Below, in pieces: positions 34,352-45,420 of a stretch of DNA of 64,000 nucleotides. The notes beneath the pieces are model-generated. The model saw only the letters and a list, made by a program, of their open reading frames with translations, was not told the DNA's origin and did not search any database. The stretch comes from Setoptus koraiensis (Eukaryota > Arthropoda), in NCBI GenBank assembly GCA_048013815.1, contig CM106585.1, positions 16,554,001-16,618,000 of the forward strand, in the 5' to 3' direction. Each line of letters opens with the position of its first letter. The stretch's first letter is position 1. Position numbers and translations under genes: made by a program.

Positions 34352-34407
34352 GCAAGCCCGTGTTTTGTCTGGCACGGTTAAATGTGCCAGACAAAACACG
34401 CGTTTGC
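34352..34407. repeat. Long hairpin, 24-position arms
   Basis: The central 17 bp (34359-34375 with 34384-34400) are perfect around an 8-nt loop. The stem extends outward by seven more positions with one C-C mismatch and one G-T. The total is 56 nt, the most precursor-miRNA-like fold in the window. The flanks do not extend the stem further. Confidence 0.95.
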
Positions 34408-35107
34408 TCGTGCCACTGGCTGGCGGGTGTGCGAGGGGGCGCGAGGGGCGACGGCTTACGAGCGCCGCTGCGCGTCGTTAAAGTGTCCTTTATTCCGACT
34501 TAAATGGCCAGACGGCGTCTCGCCAAGACGGCGAGGGGCGCCCAAACGAGACAGAGCGAGCGAGCGAGAGGCGACAGAGTAGCTCTGCCTAAATACTAAT
34601 CGGACGTTTAAATACTGGCGACGCTCGGCCAGTTTTATCGACACTGCTCGTAAAAGTTATATGCCGCTGCATCGCGCCTCCCTTCCGCCACACTGGGCCC
34701 GACGGGCCCGGCGGCTCGCGCAACCAACAAGTCGGATGTTATTTTTGGGCGCCGTTTCTCGGAAGAGAAATTGCGGAAATTGTGTTGCTGATTGAAAATA
34801 AAATGCAACTCGAGCGCCGCCCGCTCTCCAACTTGGACCAACGTGGAGACTCTAAGACGCAGGCTAGACGGCGCTGTTTATGCATGCTGCACAGAATGGA
34901 GCCCGTGCACTCGCAATTGAGAAGGGGCCCCATTCGGCAAATGCGAATGCTTCAAGAGGGCTTCTTTTGGCAGTGCTGTGCGCATATTTTCTCTGATTGC
35001 CGCCAGGTAGCTTGCCAGCAGCCAGTCTTGGCGGCCAGCCAATGGGGGCGCCGACGTGCGCCGAGAATGGGCCGAAATTTTTTGCTCATTGGCGAGATCA
35101 TTGGAGA

Positions 35108-35130
35108 GATAATCTGATTATGAGATTATC
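35108..35130. repeat. Hairpin, 8-bp arms
   Basis: GATAATCT pairs with AGATTATC around 7 nt. Confidence 0.8.
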
Positions 35131-35237
35131 AGTGCACAGTGTTGTCAATTTGTTGTTGTTCGGCCGCGCCGCTCGGCACTGCCGAAACAATGTAGCTACA
35201 CGACTGCTCCAGCCAGCACGTCCCTCGCCATTCAATG

Positions 35238-35283
35238 TCAACAGCAGCGGCCCTGGCGAGTCAACAGCAGCGGCCCTGGCGAG
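35238..35283. repeat. 23-bp direct duplication
   Basis: Two exact, adjacent copies of a 23-bp unit that begins TCAACAGCAGCGG. Confidence 0.95.
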
Positions 35284-35444
35284 GGGCGACACAACTACAG
35301 CGTCAGTTGGGTGTGTGCTAACTGCTAATAGTTATAACATAATGGGGCCCCGGCTGAGCAAACTGGGGCCCGGCGGGCTCTCGGCTGGCGTTAGCGTGAC
35401 GACCTCGAGACAACAATTTTTCACAATCTTGTGACAGTCGCTGC

Positions 35445-35477
35445 TCAATTGAATTCCATTCAGCTCAATTCAATTGA
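35445..35477. repeat. Inverted repeat, 11-bp arms
   Basis: TCAATTGAATT pairs with AATTCAATTGA around 11 nt. Confidence 0.9.
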
Positions 35478-36167
35478 ATTAGACACAATGTTGCCGCCAG
35501 TCGCTCTCTGGCGTTTTCTGGCAGACGACGTCTCGGCAGCGGCGCAACAACGCGTGTAACCTTGGCGACTGGATCCGCCGCTATTTATCTGCCCTTATCT
35601 GCAGTGTGCATGATGGTGAATTGGCCATTGACACGTTGTTTGCATCGCCAAGAGGGGGCCTGTGAGCCGGCGAGCGGGCCCCAGTTTATACGTGACTTAT
35701 TAGCGCTAGATATTGTAGATCGGGGGCCGAGTTGTTGGCGTTGTTTTACAGCGCCCATTATATTATGTATTGTTGCTCTGGCATGATACTGGCGCCGCTG
35801 CTGCCGCCGCTGCAACTGCTGCTGCGACGACGACGGCGGCGGCGGCGACGGCGGCGACGACGACGAGCCGTCGGGCCCCAGTTTGCTCAGCTGGCCGCAG
35901 CCAACTGAGGCCAAGGGGCTCCTGGCGAGCAATTGAAGCAATTGAGCCAGTCGGCTGTCGGCATTGCTGTGCAGTTCGGCTCGGTTGGGGCCCCGGCGCG
36001 GCATGAATGCGACGGGCCCCAAAGACAGATGGCCGATTGGACCAGTGGAGCAGCTAACTTTGTTATGTCCATTTCCTCTCGCTCCCTTTTTGTTGTTCGC
36101 TCGCTCTGGTGTGTGTCGCAAATAGACATGACTAGCCATTTAGTGCAGGGCCAATTTAGATTCTCCT

Positions 36168-36233
36168 CTGGCCCCTCGCTGGCCCCTCGCTGGCCCCCTC
36201 GCTGGCCTCCTCGCTGGCCCCTTCGCTGGCCCC
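36168..36233. repeat. CTCGCTGGCCCC-type tandem repeat
   Basis: Five copies of an 11-13 bp unit with length drift. Confidence 0.9.
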
Positions 36234-36411
36234 GTTTACCAGCGCTCGCTTGCCATCAATGGCTGGCCATGGATACACACAACAAAAACGGTTGTAGTTG
36301 TGCGTTTCATGTGTAAATGACGCAATAAAGAACGAGCGCAACGCAACGCAACGAAATGGAGAGGTCAGTAGACAATTAGACACTGACGCGCACAAGTATC
36401 ACCGCTGACAG

Positions 36412-36475
36412 CCGACAACAGCGACAACAGCGACAACAACGACAGCAGCAACAACAGCGACAGCAACAACAACAG
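36412..36475. repeat. GACAACAGC-type array
   Basis: Mixed CAA, CAG and GAC units. Confidence 0.85.
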
Positions 36476-36536
36476 TTACTAATGCCCCCTAACTAGTAAG
36501 TGGCGCCACCGCTCGCTTGCGGAATAACCAGACAGC

Positions 36537-36572
36537 GTCGCTGTCATGTTGCTTGTGCCATGACAGGGCGAC
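36537..36572. repeat. Hairpin, 12 pairs with a 2-nt bulge
   Basis: GTCGCTGTCATG (36537-36548) pairs with CATGACA and GCGAC; GG at 36566-36567 is bulged. The loop is 10 nt. Confidence 0.85.
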
Positions 36573-36581
36573 TTGACTATT

Positions 36582-36670
36582 TCGTCGTCGTCGTTGTTGT
36601 CGCTGTTGTTGTCGCTGTTGTCGTTGTCGCTGTTGTTGTCGCTGTTGTCGTTGTCGGCGTTGTCGTCGAC
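36582..36670. repeat. TTGTCGCTG-type array
   Basis: Mixed TTG/GTC/GCT units, close to the reverse complement of the array at 36412-36475. The two arrays could pair over about 100 bp. Confidence 0.85.
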
Positions 36671-36786
36671 ATGGTGGACAAAGTTTAATTTTGACAAAAT
36701 TCAGCCAGTTATCAAATCTCTCTAATTGGCGGCTCGCCTGTTTATTCGAGTTGTTTGGCCAGCACAGTTGACCGGCCGTAGCAGGC

Positions 36787-36821
36787 CGGCCGTGGCTAGC
36801 TCGGCGAGCTTGCCACGGCCG
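36787..36821. repeat. Compact hairpin, 10-bp plus 5-bp stems
   Basis: CGGCCGTGGC pairs with GCCACGGCCG; inside, AGCTC pairs with GAGCT around GGC. Only one T on each side is unpaired. Confidence 0.95.
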
Positions 36822-37179
36822 AGCTTGCCTCGGCGGGCCCCTAATTTCGTTGTGTAATTTCTTTGCTAATTTCGTTGGCGCAATGGGCACTTGATATATG
36901 TTTATCTTGATATATATATTGGCACAATTACAATGGCGCGCAGGGCACACTCTTCTCGGACACTGTCCACGCCGAGCCGAAAATGCGTCAATTAAAAATG
37001 CCACCCGAAACCCACATAGGCCCCCAGAATCTGGTGCAACAACACTGACGCAAGTAACCAGATAGGCCGTTCTCGTATCCGAGTCGGGATATGTTTCCGC
37101 AAATGTACAATGCAACTGGACAGATATATATAATAACGTCATGTCCGATTGTGGATTGTCGGTCTCATCCGTGGGTAGG

Positions 37180-37221
37180 AACCGTTACGGGCAACCGGTC
37201 GTTAGGCGGCCCGTAACGGTT
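37180..37221. repeat. Inverted repeat, 13-bp perfect arms
   Basis: AACCGTTACGGGC (37180-37192) pairs with 37209-37221 around 16 nt. Confidence 0.95.
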
Positions 37222-37356
37222 ATGGTTATGGATTTCCATTTTATAACCGGTCACCGTTTATTCCGATGCGAGCGATCTGTCCTCTTGGGTCGCACATCAC
37301 TGGCGACTCTGTCACATCGGGCCGCTTCAAGCGGATCGGTTGACCGCCGACATCTC

Positions 37357-37370
37357 TGGGGCCGGCCCCA
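37357..37370. repeat. 14-bp perfect palindrome
   Basis: TGGGGCCGGCCCCA is self-complementary. Confidence 0.85.
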
Positions 37371-37508
37371 AACGCGCACTTGTTATCTGCCAAGTTAATC
37401 AATGTTTTTCTTCATTGGGCCCATGTGGCCGCTGATATGGCCGGCTCGGTGTTATAGTTGACAGCGCCGGCGTACAAAGCCCGATAAAGCGGTTAGCTGC
37501 GCACTGGC

Positions 37509-37526
37509 GGGCCGGCTCGCCGGCCC
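37509..37526. repeat. Hairpin, 8-bp arms, 2-nt spacer
   Basis: GGGCCGGC pairs with GCCGGCCC around TC. Confidence 0.8.
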
Positions 37527-37788
37527 CATTGGCCCCATTGGCTGGATATTCAGAATAGGCGCGCGAGCGCCAGAGTCTGTGGCACAGCCATTAGCTGCAA
37601 GACGCTCGGGGTGCCCAAGTGGGGCCCGCTGCCGTCTGGCCAAATCCGCTCGGAAATAGATAACATTATCGAGTGGCGCCCATTTTTTGTCTCGCCTACT
37701 GGAGCCATTTGAGCCGTGTTTGCACGCTGCTGGATTGTGTATATCGGCGGGATTGTGCGTGTTGGCGGGATTCGCGAATTGCCACCGT

Positions 37789-37812
37789 GTTGGGGCCTCG
37801 TCAGGCCCCAAC
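37789..37812. repeat. Hairpin, 10-bp arms, 4-nt loop
   Basis: GTTGGGGCCT pairs with AGGCCCCAAC around CGTC. No U-tract follows, so it is not a terminator-type element. Confidence 0.9.
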
Positions 37813-38424
37813 GGGCGGCCGCGCATTGTCAGCGCCGCCCACACACACACGCAGCAATTGTGCGCTGATTTGATTTTCGCCCGCGCTGGCGGGCCCCATT
37901 CCGAGCGGCTCAACACTCAATTCGTAATGCTTAATGCGACAAATAGAGGATAATAATAATGACCGCTCACTTTCGATGGCGCTCATTTCTGATCTCGCCC
38001 GACGATATCATATCGACGGCGCGTTCGTATCGACGGCGCGGCCGTATCGATACCGCACGCGACATGTGGGCCACACGTGCGATATCGCGCATAGCGACTT
38101 TCGCGACCAGTCAGCGATGGGCCAAGCTGCAAAATCGCCCCCGACGATCGGATCGAGCGAACGAAATGAGATCATCTATATTCCGAACACTGGCATTTTG
38201 TGCTGCGTCGGCACAATCGTGCCGGCGGCCCCTTGCGCGGCCCACTCGAGGCTGCTGGCTGGATATTTAATTGGGGCGCTGTTTTGCATTCGCATATTCG
38301 GCCCGACGTGCGCGATTATTGGCTCTGGGTAGTGTGGCGGAAAAGGCGTTGAAACGCATGTCTTTATTTGGGGATTCGGGTGCGCACTAGACGCAAACAG
38401 GGTGCAAACCGTGGCTCAAAGCGC

Positions 38425-38527
38425 CTTTTATTCCGAGTTTCGGACAGTAAGACACGTTTGTCCCGGAATATAAGACATTTCTTTCGGAATAAAAGACAGG
38501 GTTTAAACCCCTTTTGCGTTAAATACA
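38425..38527. repeat. Composite repeat: inverted arms, tandem copies, palindrome
   Basis: CTTTTATTCCGA (38425-38436) pairs perfectly with 38484-38495 at 47 nt distance. Between and across the arms lie three related copies of a TTCGGA-N-TAAGACA motif about 22-24 bp apart (near 38439, 38463, 38484). A perfect palindrome GGGTTTAAACCC follows near 38499-38510. Confidence 0.85.
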
Positions 38528-38614
38528 TTTGATGTGCAGGTGTTTGAAACCCAGATTGTCCGAAAGGTGCTAAATGAGTTTTTCCCGCCAACCCTGACAC
38601 AAACTCGTGCCTCG

Positions 38615-38666
38615 TTGACCGTCTGAACGTTGCCGGCGACAGCAGCGGACATTCTCAGACGGTCAA
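38615..38666. repeat. Inverted repeat, 12-bp perfect arms
   Basis: TTGACCGTCTGA (38615-38626) pairs with 38655-38666 around 28 nt. Confidence 0.9.
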
Positions 38667-38775
38667 TGATATTCCCGCCTGAATGAGTCAGTCCGGGGCC
38701 CCACGAGGGCCCGACCTGCGCGTGATGGGCAGCGCAAGCCGTGGCCGTACATTGTTGGTGCCCGAGCCAACGAGC

Positions 38776-38807
38776 AAATGTCAAATGTCAACTGTCAACT
38801 GTCAAAT
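38776..38807. repeat. 7-bp TGTCAAA/TGTCAAC tandem repeat
   Basis: Four heptamers in a row. Confidence 0.85.
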
Positions 38808-39056
38808 TTAAGCTGTCGAATTAGGACTGTTGACTTTTGGCCGCGAAACTCAAACAGACTCACAACTCAAACTGGTGGGTCTCTCAACAAGCTTGTGCGC
38901 GCACCTATTATTGTAAAATGTCCCTCGGAGCCAGCCGGGTTTGTGTTTTTTTTGGGGGGGGGGGGAAGGCAAAGAGAAATGAGCAAAGAGAGAGGGGGGT
39001 CGACCGGTTAATAATGCGAACAACGGCAAATAATTTCTGGTGCCGGATAACGCGTG

Positions 39057-39100
39057 CCGGTGCGAAAAATAGTCAATCGCACCGGTTGTGCAATTGACTA
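39057..39100. repeat. Two mutually exclusive hairpins
   Basis: CCGGTGCGA (39057-39065) pairs perfectly with 39077-39085. Alternatively TAGTCAATCGCAC (39070-39082) pairs with 39088-39100 with one mismatch. Both need the TCGCAC segment, so only one can form at a time. Confidence 0.9.
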
Positions 39101-39173
39101 AAAATAGGTTCAGCCGAATCGGTTCGCCGGTTAGCGTCAATTGGCTGATATTTGGGGCCCGCTCGCGACAGCG

Positions 39174-39216
39174 CCGGCCCCAGAGGTGCCCTGCGACTCA
39201 CAGGCTGTGGGGCCGG
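39174..39216. repeat. Inverted repeat, 9-bp arms
   Basis: CCGGCCCCA pairs with TGGGGCCGG around 25 nt. Confidence 0.75.
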
Positions 39217-39259
39217 GCGCCACGCAGCCGAGCTGCGCGATAAAATAAAACTCCATTAA

Positions 39260-39279
39260 CGCGTCTATTAATAGACGCG
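39260..39279. repeat. 20-bp perfect palindrome
   Basis: CGCGTCTATTAATAGACGCG is self-complementary. Confidence 0.95.
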
Positions 39280-39332
39280 GGCGCCACATCATTCAATTGC
39301 GTCTGGTTAAGTTGATAAGTTGACATCTGATG

Positions 39333-39392
39333 CTGTTGTTGTCGGCGCTGTTGTCGGCGTTGTTGTCGGCGTTGCTGTCGGCGTTGTTGCTG
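39333..39392. repeat. TTGTCGGCG-type tandem array
   Basis: About six 9-12 bp units. Confidence 0.85.
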
Positions 39393-40216
39393 GCGGTGGC
39401 GCTGTTGGCGGCGCTGCCGGGCCGGCGGCCCGCCGATGCGCTATGCAAACACGTAAATGTTTGCCCAGATTATTAAATTATTATCATCTGCTTATCTACT
39501 TAAGTGGTTGCATAACAGCAACAGCAACAACAACAACACCGACGACAACCGCCATTTACAAGCGCAACATAAGCGCCGTTCAGCGTGACATATCAACATC
39601 ATTGACATGGACACGATTTGATTATTTGGACACACGCAATGGATGAGATGTTAACACAGTTATCAATTCAGCCGGCATGACAGCTCGCCGCGACAACACT
39701 TTCGGGCCGCTTGCTCGGGACCCGTCGGGCTCCCCTTTGGCGCCGCTGTCTACAGACACACAATAACGCCGGCACACAAGCGCCGGATCATGTGTCACAT
39801 TGGCGAGTGCCATTCGGCCAGCCAACAACCCGGATTGCTAACCCGTTAACTGCTCGCGCGCTCATTAGTGCGCCGATTTATTCGGGGGCCCCTCTCGAAG
39901 CGCCGAGCGCCTCTGTGACAGAGTCTCTGAATGAAATTTGTAATGCGCCACAACACACATAATAGAAATCCGGGGGACAGAGGGCGCTGGGGCCCGCAAC
40001 ATGCAAAGTAAATAAAATAAACATTCTCGTCGTCGCGTGTAATGTGCGATCGCGTGTCGCAGCGGTGAACGAAATTCGCTCGCCAAGTTGCTCAGCAAAT
40101 CACGGCCCGCGCCGAGCCGTCCGACTTTTGCGAACAAATGGCGTGGGCGACGCGCCCGCCAACGGACAAAAAATCGGCCCGTCGGCCGGCCTGTGGGTGT
40201 GACTGCGGCGGCGGCA

Positions 40217-40268
40217 GCGGCGCAAGATTAAGTCGCCCGACCGCGGCGCAAGATCAAGTCGCCCGACC
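40217..40268. repeat. 26-bp direct duplication
   Basis: Two adjacent 26-bp units beginning GCGGCGCAAGAT with one difference. Confidence 0.95.
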
Positions 40269-40460
40269 GCTCTCGGGCATAGATGGATGTCGGGCGGTCA
40301 CAAATAGACAGCGGCACCGTTTCGAAATGGACACACCGGTGGCAGCCATTTGAAAATGATGCCAATAAACGGCAACGCAGGGCCAATGTGACTCACATTA
40401 TGTGAAGGCGATCGCTGCCGGCCCGACCGGCCACTGAACCGGGCCCGCCAATTGGGCCAG

Positions 40461-40482
40461 TGCGCCCGGCGCGCCGGGCGCA
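40461..40482. repeat. 22-bp perfect palindrome
   Basis: The core GCGCCCGGCGCGCCGGGCGC plus one T-A pair outside it is fully self-complementary. Confidence 0.95.
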
Positions 40483-40615
40483 ACGGACCGAGCAAGATCG
40501 GCCCGACAGATAGAATGGCAGCGATCGAGGCGGGAATCGAGGCCAGAGACAATGTTTCTTGGCGGCGCCGATTCGCTTGAATTGCTCCGGCGGCAATACT
40601 TAAGTAGTAATACTA

Positions 40616-40635
40616 AACGCTTGATGGCAAGCGTT
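40616..40635. repeat. Hairpin, 8-bp arms, 4-nt loop
   Basis: AACGCTTG pairs with CAAGCGTT around ATGG. Confidence 0.8.
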
Positions 40636-41750
40636 ACCTAATAATATAATATGACGGCTTGGCTCAAATTCAGCCTGGCCCCACCGGAACGCAGCGGGCG
40701 CCAATTGTCTGGCTCGTTTTGTTTGCCTTTCGCGGGCGCTCGCTCGTTAGTTTGGGCGCTCGGGCAAGTTTGCGCACCTTGGCCCGACGGGCTGGCTGGC
40801 GGCGGGCCGACCGAGCAGCGGCCGACCGAGCGGCGGCGGTTGGGGGGGGGGGTGCTCGCAGCGGAGTGGCTGCCGGAATGAATTGCTCGCCGGTGTTGTT
40901 TTATCTAATCGTGCATGCGAAAAAACAAATACAACAACGCAGATAAAAACAAATTTCTTCTCGGCATGACTGGGCGCCCCCCCCCCACCCCCGAAAACAA
41001 CTCGCCCGCTAACCGTTATTACCGTGAGCCGCGATTACATAACATTGCCGCGTAACGATCATTTTGACACGTTCGCTAACCTCAAAACACGGCGTAACTC
41101 TCGCGCCAGCTATCATCGTCTATTGGCTCGAGCCATCAATCGCGCCGCCCGCCAGCCTCTGCCTCGGCATATCAAGCTATATATATCCAGCTATGCACAT
41201 ATCCAGATAAAAATATCTGGGGCCCCGCTGGCCCGTGCAGCTCGTAAATGGCTGCATACGCATGAACTCGAAGCGATGCGACGCGATGGGGGGGGGGCGC
41301 TAGATGAAGTTGGCAGCGCGAATTGGCCGACTTAATGCTCTCCCGTCTGGCCGAAACCATGACAAGGGTTGCAATTTTTCACACTTGATCTAACCTGCAT
41401 CGCGCTCGCCAGACACAAATAGAATTACCACCCAATTTGGCCTCCCGTTGGCTGGTGGCCCCGCCTGCAACTCGCCACTTGGGCCGCGGCACACTCATGA
41501 CTCAAGAGAGAGTCTTGGGGTGCCTCTCCGACTTGAGGCGCCGCAAACGGTCCGTCCGGTGTCCGGGTGTCCGAGTCCCGAGCGCCCGCGAGTTGGCAAC
41601 GGTCCGACGAGAGTCCCACAGGCCGAGCGAGCAACCGTGTCCTTGACCCGCGCGCCGCCGGCCGCCCGATCCGACGCTCATAATCAAGTTAGCGCCTGAT
41701 TCCGCGCGCCTCACCTGGCGGGCCCGCCAGAGCCGAGCCCGCCACCGCAA

Positions 41751-41869
41751 CGACAAGCCAACAACAAGCCAACAACAAGTCAACAACAAGCCAACAACAA
41801 GCCAACAACAAACGCAACAACGAGCGCAACAACAAGCCAACAACGAGCGCAACAACGAGCGCAACAACA
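41751..41869. repeat. 11-bp GCCAACAACAA minisatellite
   Basis: About ten units, with a GCGCAACAACGA variant towards the right. A closely related unit forms another array at 59.4 kb. Confidence 0.9.
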
Positions 41870-43357
41870 TTGTGTTTGTGCGGGCCGCTGCGAGCCGGAA
41901 TTAATTCACTCTTGCAGTGCGCGGCCCCCACTGGGGCGCTCGCTCTTGTCAGCCACGGGGCCCCGGCGCCCCTGGTGGCAAACAACAGCTTAATTGTAAC
42001 AAACTCGCCAGCCTTCAACTTGAACTTGCGAACGCCGCAGCCCGGGGGCCACAGCTCGTGCACGCGCGCCCTCAAGTTGGCCCCCGTCGGCGGCGCCGGC
42101 CAAGCGGCCACTCGAATTATACAAAACAATTGTGCGTTCAACAAAACAATTTCACAACTCGCCTATCTCTGCATCTCTGCTCATGGGCGCCCTCTGCAAT
42201 TTTTCGGCCGGCCATTGGGAGTTTTCTGTTCACATTTTCGCATTGGCAGTTATCTGTTCGCACATTTCGTGCGCCCCAGCCAGGTTTTGATTCAAAAGTT
42301 GCGAAACTGGCAGCCTGTCGGCACTGAAAAGGCGCCCCAATTGTCGCGGGTCCCCGCCGAAGGGGCCCCCAAATATGAAATGCACTTGCAATAACAACAT
42401 GACACACACACTGAGTGTTGCCGAGGCGTCAAGGCGAGGATTAGCGGCCAGCTACACGGAGATTATTGGGCGCGCATTCCGGCGAGCGGCGACAATCAAG
42501 ATGAATCGTTGGCTGGCGAGATGGAGCGCCGATTACGTTTTATCTGGCAGTCGTCAGCCCGCGCCAGCTACCCGCGAGCGACCGGCCAGCAAGTCAGTGG
42601 CGCCAGTTGGCGGCGGTGGGCGCCCCGGTGCTGACGAATTCAACAGCCGGGTCGCGGCGGCGGCGCGCGGCGCGCGGGCGGGCGGGACGAGCGGCGCACG
42701 GGGGCGCAAGTCGCAGATTATCCAAGTGAGCGAGATGGAGAGATTTGGGGCCGCCAGCGCCGCACAGACACATAACATAACTTGATCGATGTTGCCACTT
42801 GCCAACTGGAGCTTGATGCGAGCCGCGCAATCAGCCAGTGGTTATCCGTGCGACCATGAGCGTGTCGTTGTTTGTTTGCTCGGGCCCCGGCGGCCAGCGG
42901 GCGCCTAACTCGCTCAGCCCGCCGCCGACGACGACGACGACTTTGACAACTATTTCGGGACGCTCGATGCGGATCGCCGGCGCCGACAGATGGATCGAGT
43001 TTGATCTCTCGTGGGCGCCCTTGGCCGCTTCGCTCAGCAAAGTTCGCTGGCTCGGGAGCGCCCCCCCCCCCGCACGCCATTATATAACCCGTTACACAAC
43101 GGGTATTGTGTGACGGGTATTATGTGACGCGGCGGGTTGTGTGACGCGCGGCCAGGCCCGCGCTATAACTGGGGCGCAGCGATTATATGAGTGAGTGTCA
43201 GCGATATTGTGCGAGCTGGCTGCTATCACTGACACACTGAATTGGCGCCGATCGTGAGGCAATTGTCAGAAATGGATGCTTTTAACTTGCGCGTCGCCCG
43301 GCTGGCGGCGGCGCCCAACTCGGCGGCGGCGGCCTAAGTGTTTCTTGGCGCGGATTC

Positions 43358-43377
43358 TTGTCACTATAAAGTGACAA
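43358..43377. repeat. Hairpin, 8-bp arms, 4-nt loop
   Basis: TTGTCACT pairs with AGTGACAA around ATAA. Confidence 0.8.
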
Positions 43378-43663
43378 TTTTCCCCCGCTCGCCCGCTCCG
43401 CAGCTGGCGCGCCGACTGAGCTGGCGCCCGGCGGGCCCCTGTCGGCCCCAATCGGCCCACAGCGGCCTCGGCAATGGAGAGCGGCTAGGCAAACAGACGG
43501 GCGGCGGGCGCGTGTCGCGCCGCAGCAGCGGCCGGGCCAAGTCGCGAACGGCCCTATGCGCACTCGAGTCTCCGCACTCGAGTATCCGCAAGCGAGCGCT
43601 CACAAGCAAGCGCTCACAAGTGAGTCTCCGCAAGTGGGGCCTCACGAGCGAGCGGGCCCCGCG

Positions 43664-43710
43664 ACACAATGGCGCGCCCATTGTGTGCAAATCGCACACA
43701 TTGGGCGCGC
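43664..43710. repeat. Competing hairpins sharing one arm
   Basis: GCGCGCCCATTGTGTGC (43672-43688) pairs with 43694-43710 with a single T-T mismatch around 5 nt. Its CCATTGTGT part can instead pair with ACACAATGG just upstream around 5 nt. Confidence 0.9.
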
Positions 43711-44099
43711 TGGGGTGTCCGCCGATCGGAATCGATCAGATCGCTCGATTGATGGGCTCGCTGGCGCTGGCAGGCGCCCGACAAGCGGATAGACACAATT
43801 TACAATTGAAGTGAAAAGAGCCTCACAACGCGCTGCGAGTCACAAGTGGGCGAAATTCGAGCGACGATCGGGCCACGATAACACGCCAGAACATCTGGCT
43901 AAATTGTGAATGTGTGTTCAAGGCGCTTGTTGTCGTCTTAAATTGTCTTATTGTGAGGCGCCGCGAGGGCGCCATCGCAGCGCCATCGCAGCGTCACAGC
44001 GCGCGCCTCGCACGGATCGCCTTCCGTTTCGCTGGCGGCCCCAGTTTGAATATTGGCCCAGTTTCGCCGGCCAGATTGCATAAATCTTCCAGATGTCGC

Positions 44100-44134
44100 T
44101 TGTCTATTTGTCGCTCGGCTCGATAAATAGACAA
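44100..44134. repeat. Inverted repeat, 10-bp arms
   Basis: TTGTCTATTT pairs with AAATAGACAA around 15 nt. Confidence 0.9.
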
Positions 44135-45170
44135 CTTTAAACTCATTTCGGGCTGGCTGGCGGGCGCGCGCCATTTGTCTCTTTGTGGGGCCGCTGACTT
44201 GCTGGCCGGCGGGCCGGCGCGCGCGGGCTGGCAATCGGGCCAGCGCCGGGGCCCGCCGTCCGTCGCCAATCCGGCGCCGCGATTGTGTGCGACGAGTTGT
44301 CGTGTAGTTTGCTCCAGTTTACACGCTTGTTTGTGTTCACACCAAGCTGCTGCCCGCCGACACGGACGAGCGACACGGGCGACGCGGGCAACGCGGGCGA
44401 CACAAGCGATTGGCGACAATCTCGACGGCGCGCGTACAACAACGGCGCGCACAACGGATCGGCCCAGAATAGATAGAAAAAAGAACAACAATGCGACACC
44501 ATAATGGATATTTATGGATTTATCTTTCTTCAATATATCGGGCATCGATAGATTTGCGAGCGAGCATTTATTTATTATTTGCCATAACTGCGCTCTCTCT
44601 CGCTCTCAAACCAACGGGCAACTGCAACAACGGGCAAAGTGGGCCCCTCTCCAGTGGCGCCCCCGCGTCGCCCGTTGCCCGCAATGGCGAAACAATTCAT
44701 TTTGGGCGCCAGCCAACAACAGCCAGAGTCAGCCAGTAAGAGAGAGAGAGAGAATATTGGAAAAATCAAAATTGTGCGCGCAGCCCCACAGATGAGCTGC
44801 GGCCGCCGGCTCGTGCCGAGAAGTGGGGCCCTCTCCATGCTCCACGAGTGTGTAGCACCTCGACTCGAGCGAGGGGCCCCACGACGCGAGACAGGGGCCC
44901 CAATATCGGCTGGCGACCTGGCTGGGCGCGCAAGTTTAGGGCGACTTGCGATTCGAGCAGCTAACAATACATTTATGGGCGCCCGCCCGTACGGGTGCAA
45001 ACTGATGAATTTTGTCACTCGATCACATTTACAGCCAATGGCACCTGTCATCTTGTATCATGTTGTCAGAGTGCATTATTTGAATTGCTTACGCTTCATT
45101 GCAACCGGCGCTCTTGCCCTTTTTAAACTCGAGGGGGGTCGCTCCTTCGGATGCCAGCCGGGCTCTCGGT

Positions 45171-45206
45171 ATTTTGTTCGGGTGCCGCCTGGCACCCGAA
45201 CAAAAT
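45171..45206. repeat. Hairpin, 16-bp perfect arms, 4-nt loop
   Basis: ATTTTGTTCGGGTGCC (45171-45186) pairs with 45191-45206 around GCCT. A T-G and a G-C extend it outward. Confidence 0.95.
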
Positions 45207-45377
45207 GCGCCAATTGGCCGCGCACAAGCGATCCACAACTGATCCACCCGTCGCCGGCCCGATCAGTGACGGTGCCGATGAGAGCCAGCCGGCCGGCTGG
45301 GCCGCCTCCGAACCCGCTACCAAGGTGCTCAGTGTTGTGCCGCTTGTGCCCCGGCTCCGTGTCCGTATCCGCGCCGC

Positions 45378-45420
45378 GCTGCCCGTCACTGGCGCGCCTC
45401 GCTGCCCGTCACTGGCGCGC
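45378..45420. repeat. 20-bp direct duplication
   Basis: GCTGCCCGTCACTGGCGCGC occurs twice, 3 bp apart. Confidence 0.95.

Larger units (their letters stand above)
28500..44000. other. GC-rich non-coding stretch, middle part
   Basis: No gene is supported. One line at 29.7 kb counts 83% G+C, and the 303-codon frame at 29087-29998 is in that unusually GC-rich zone where stops are rare. The content is minisatellites (34.0, 36.2 kb), CAA/CAG/GTC arrays and many hairpins. Confidence 0.6.

Noticed and set aside
37789-37812. Rho-independent terminator
   Set aside because: A GC stem with a 4-nt loop but no following T-tract, and nothing bacterial nearby.
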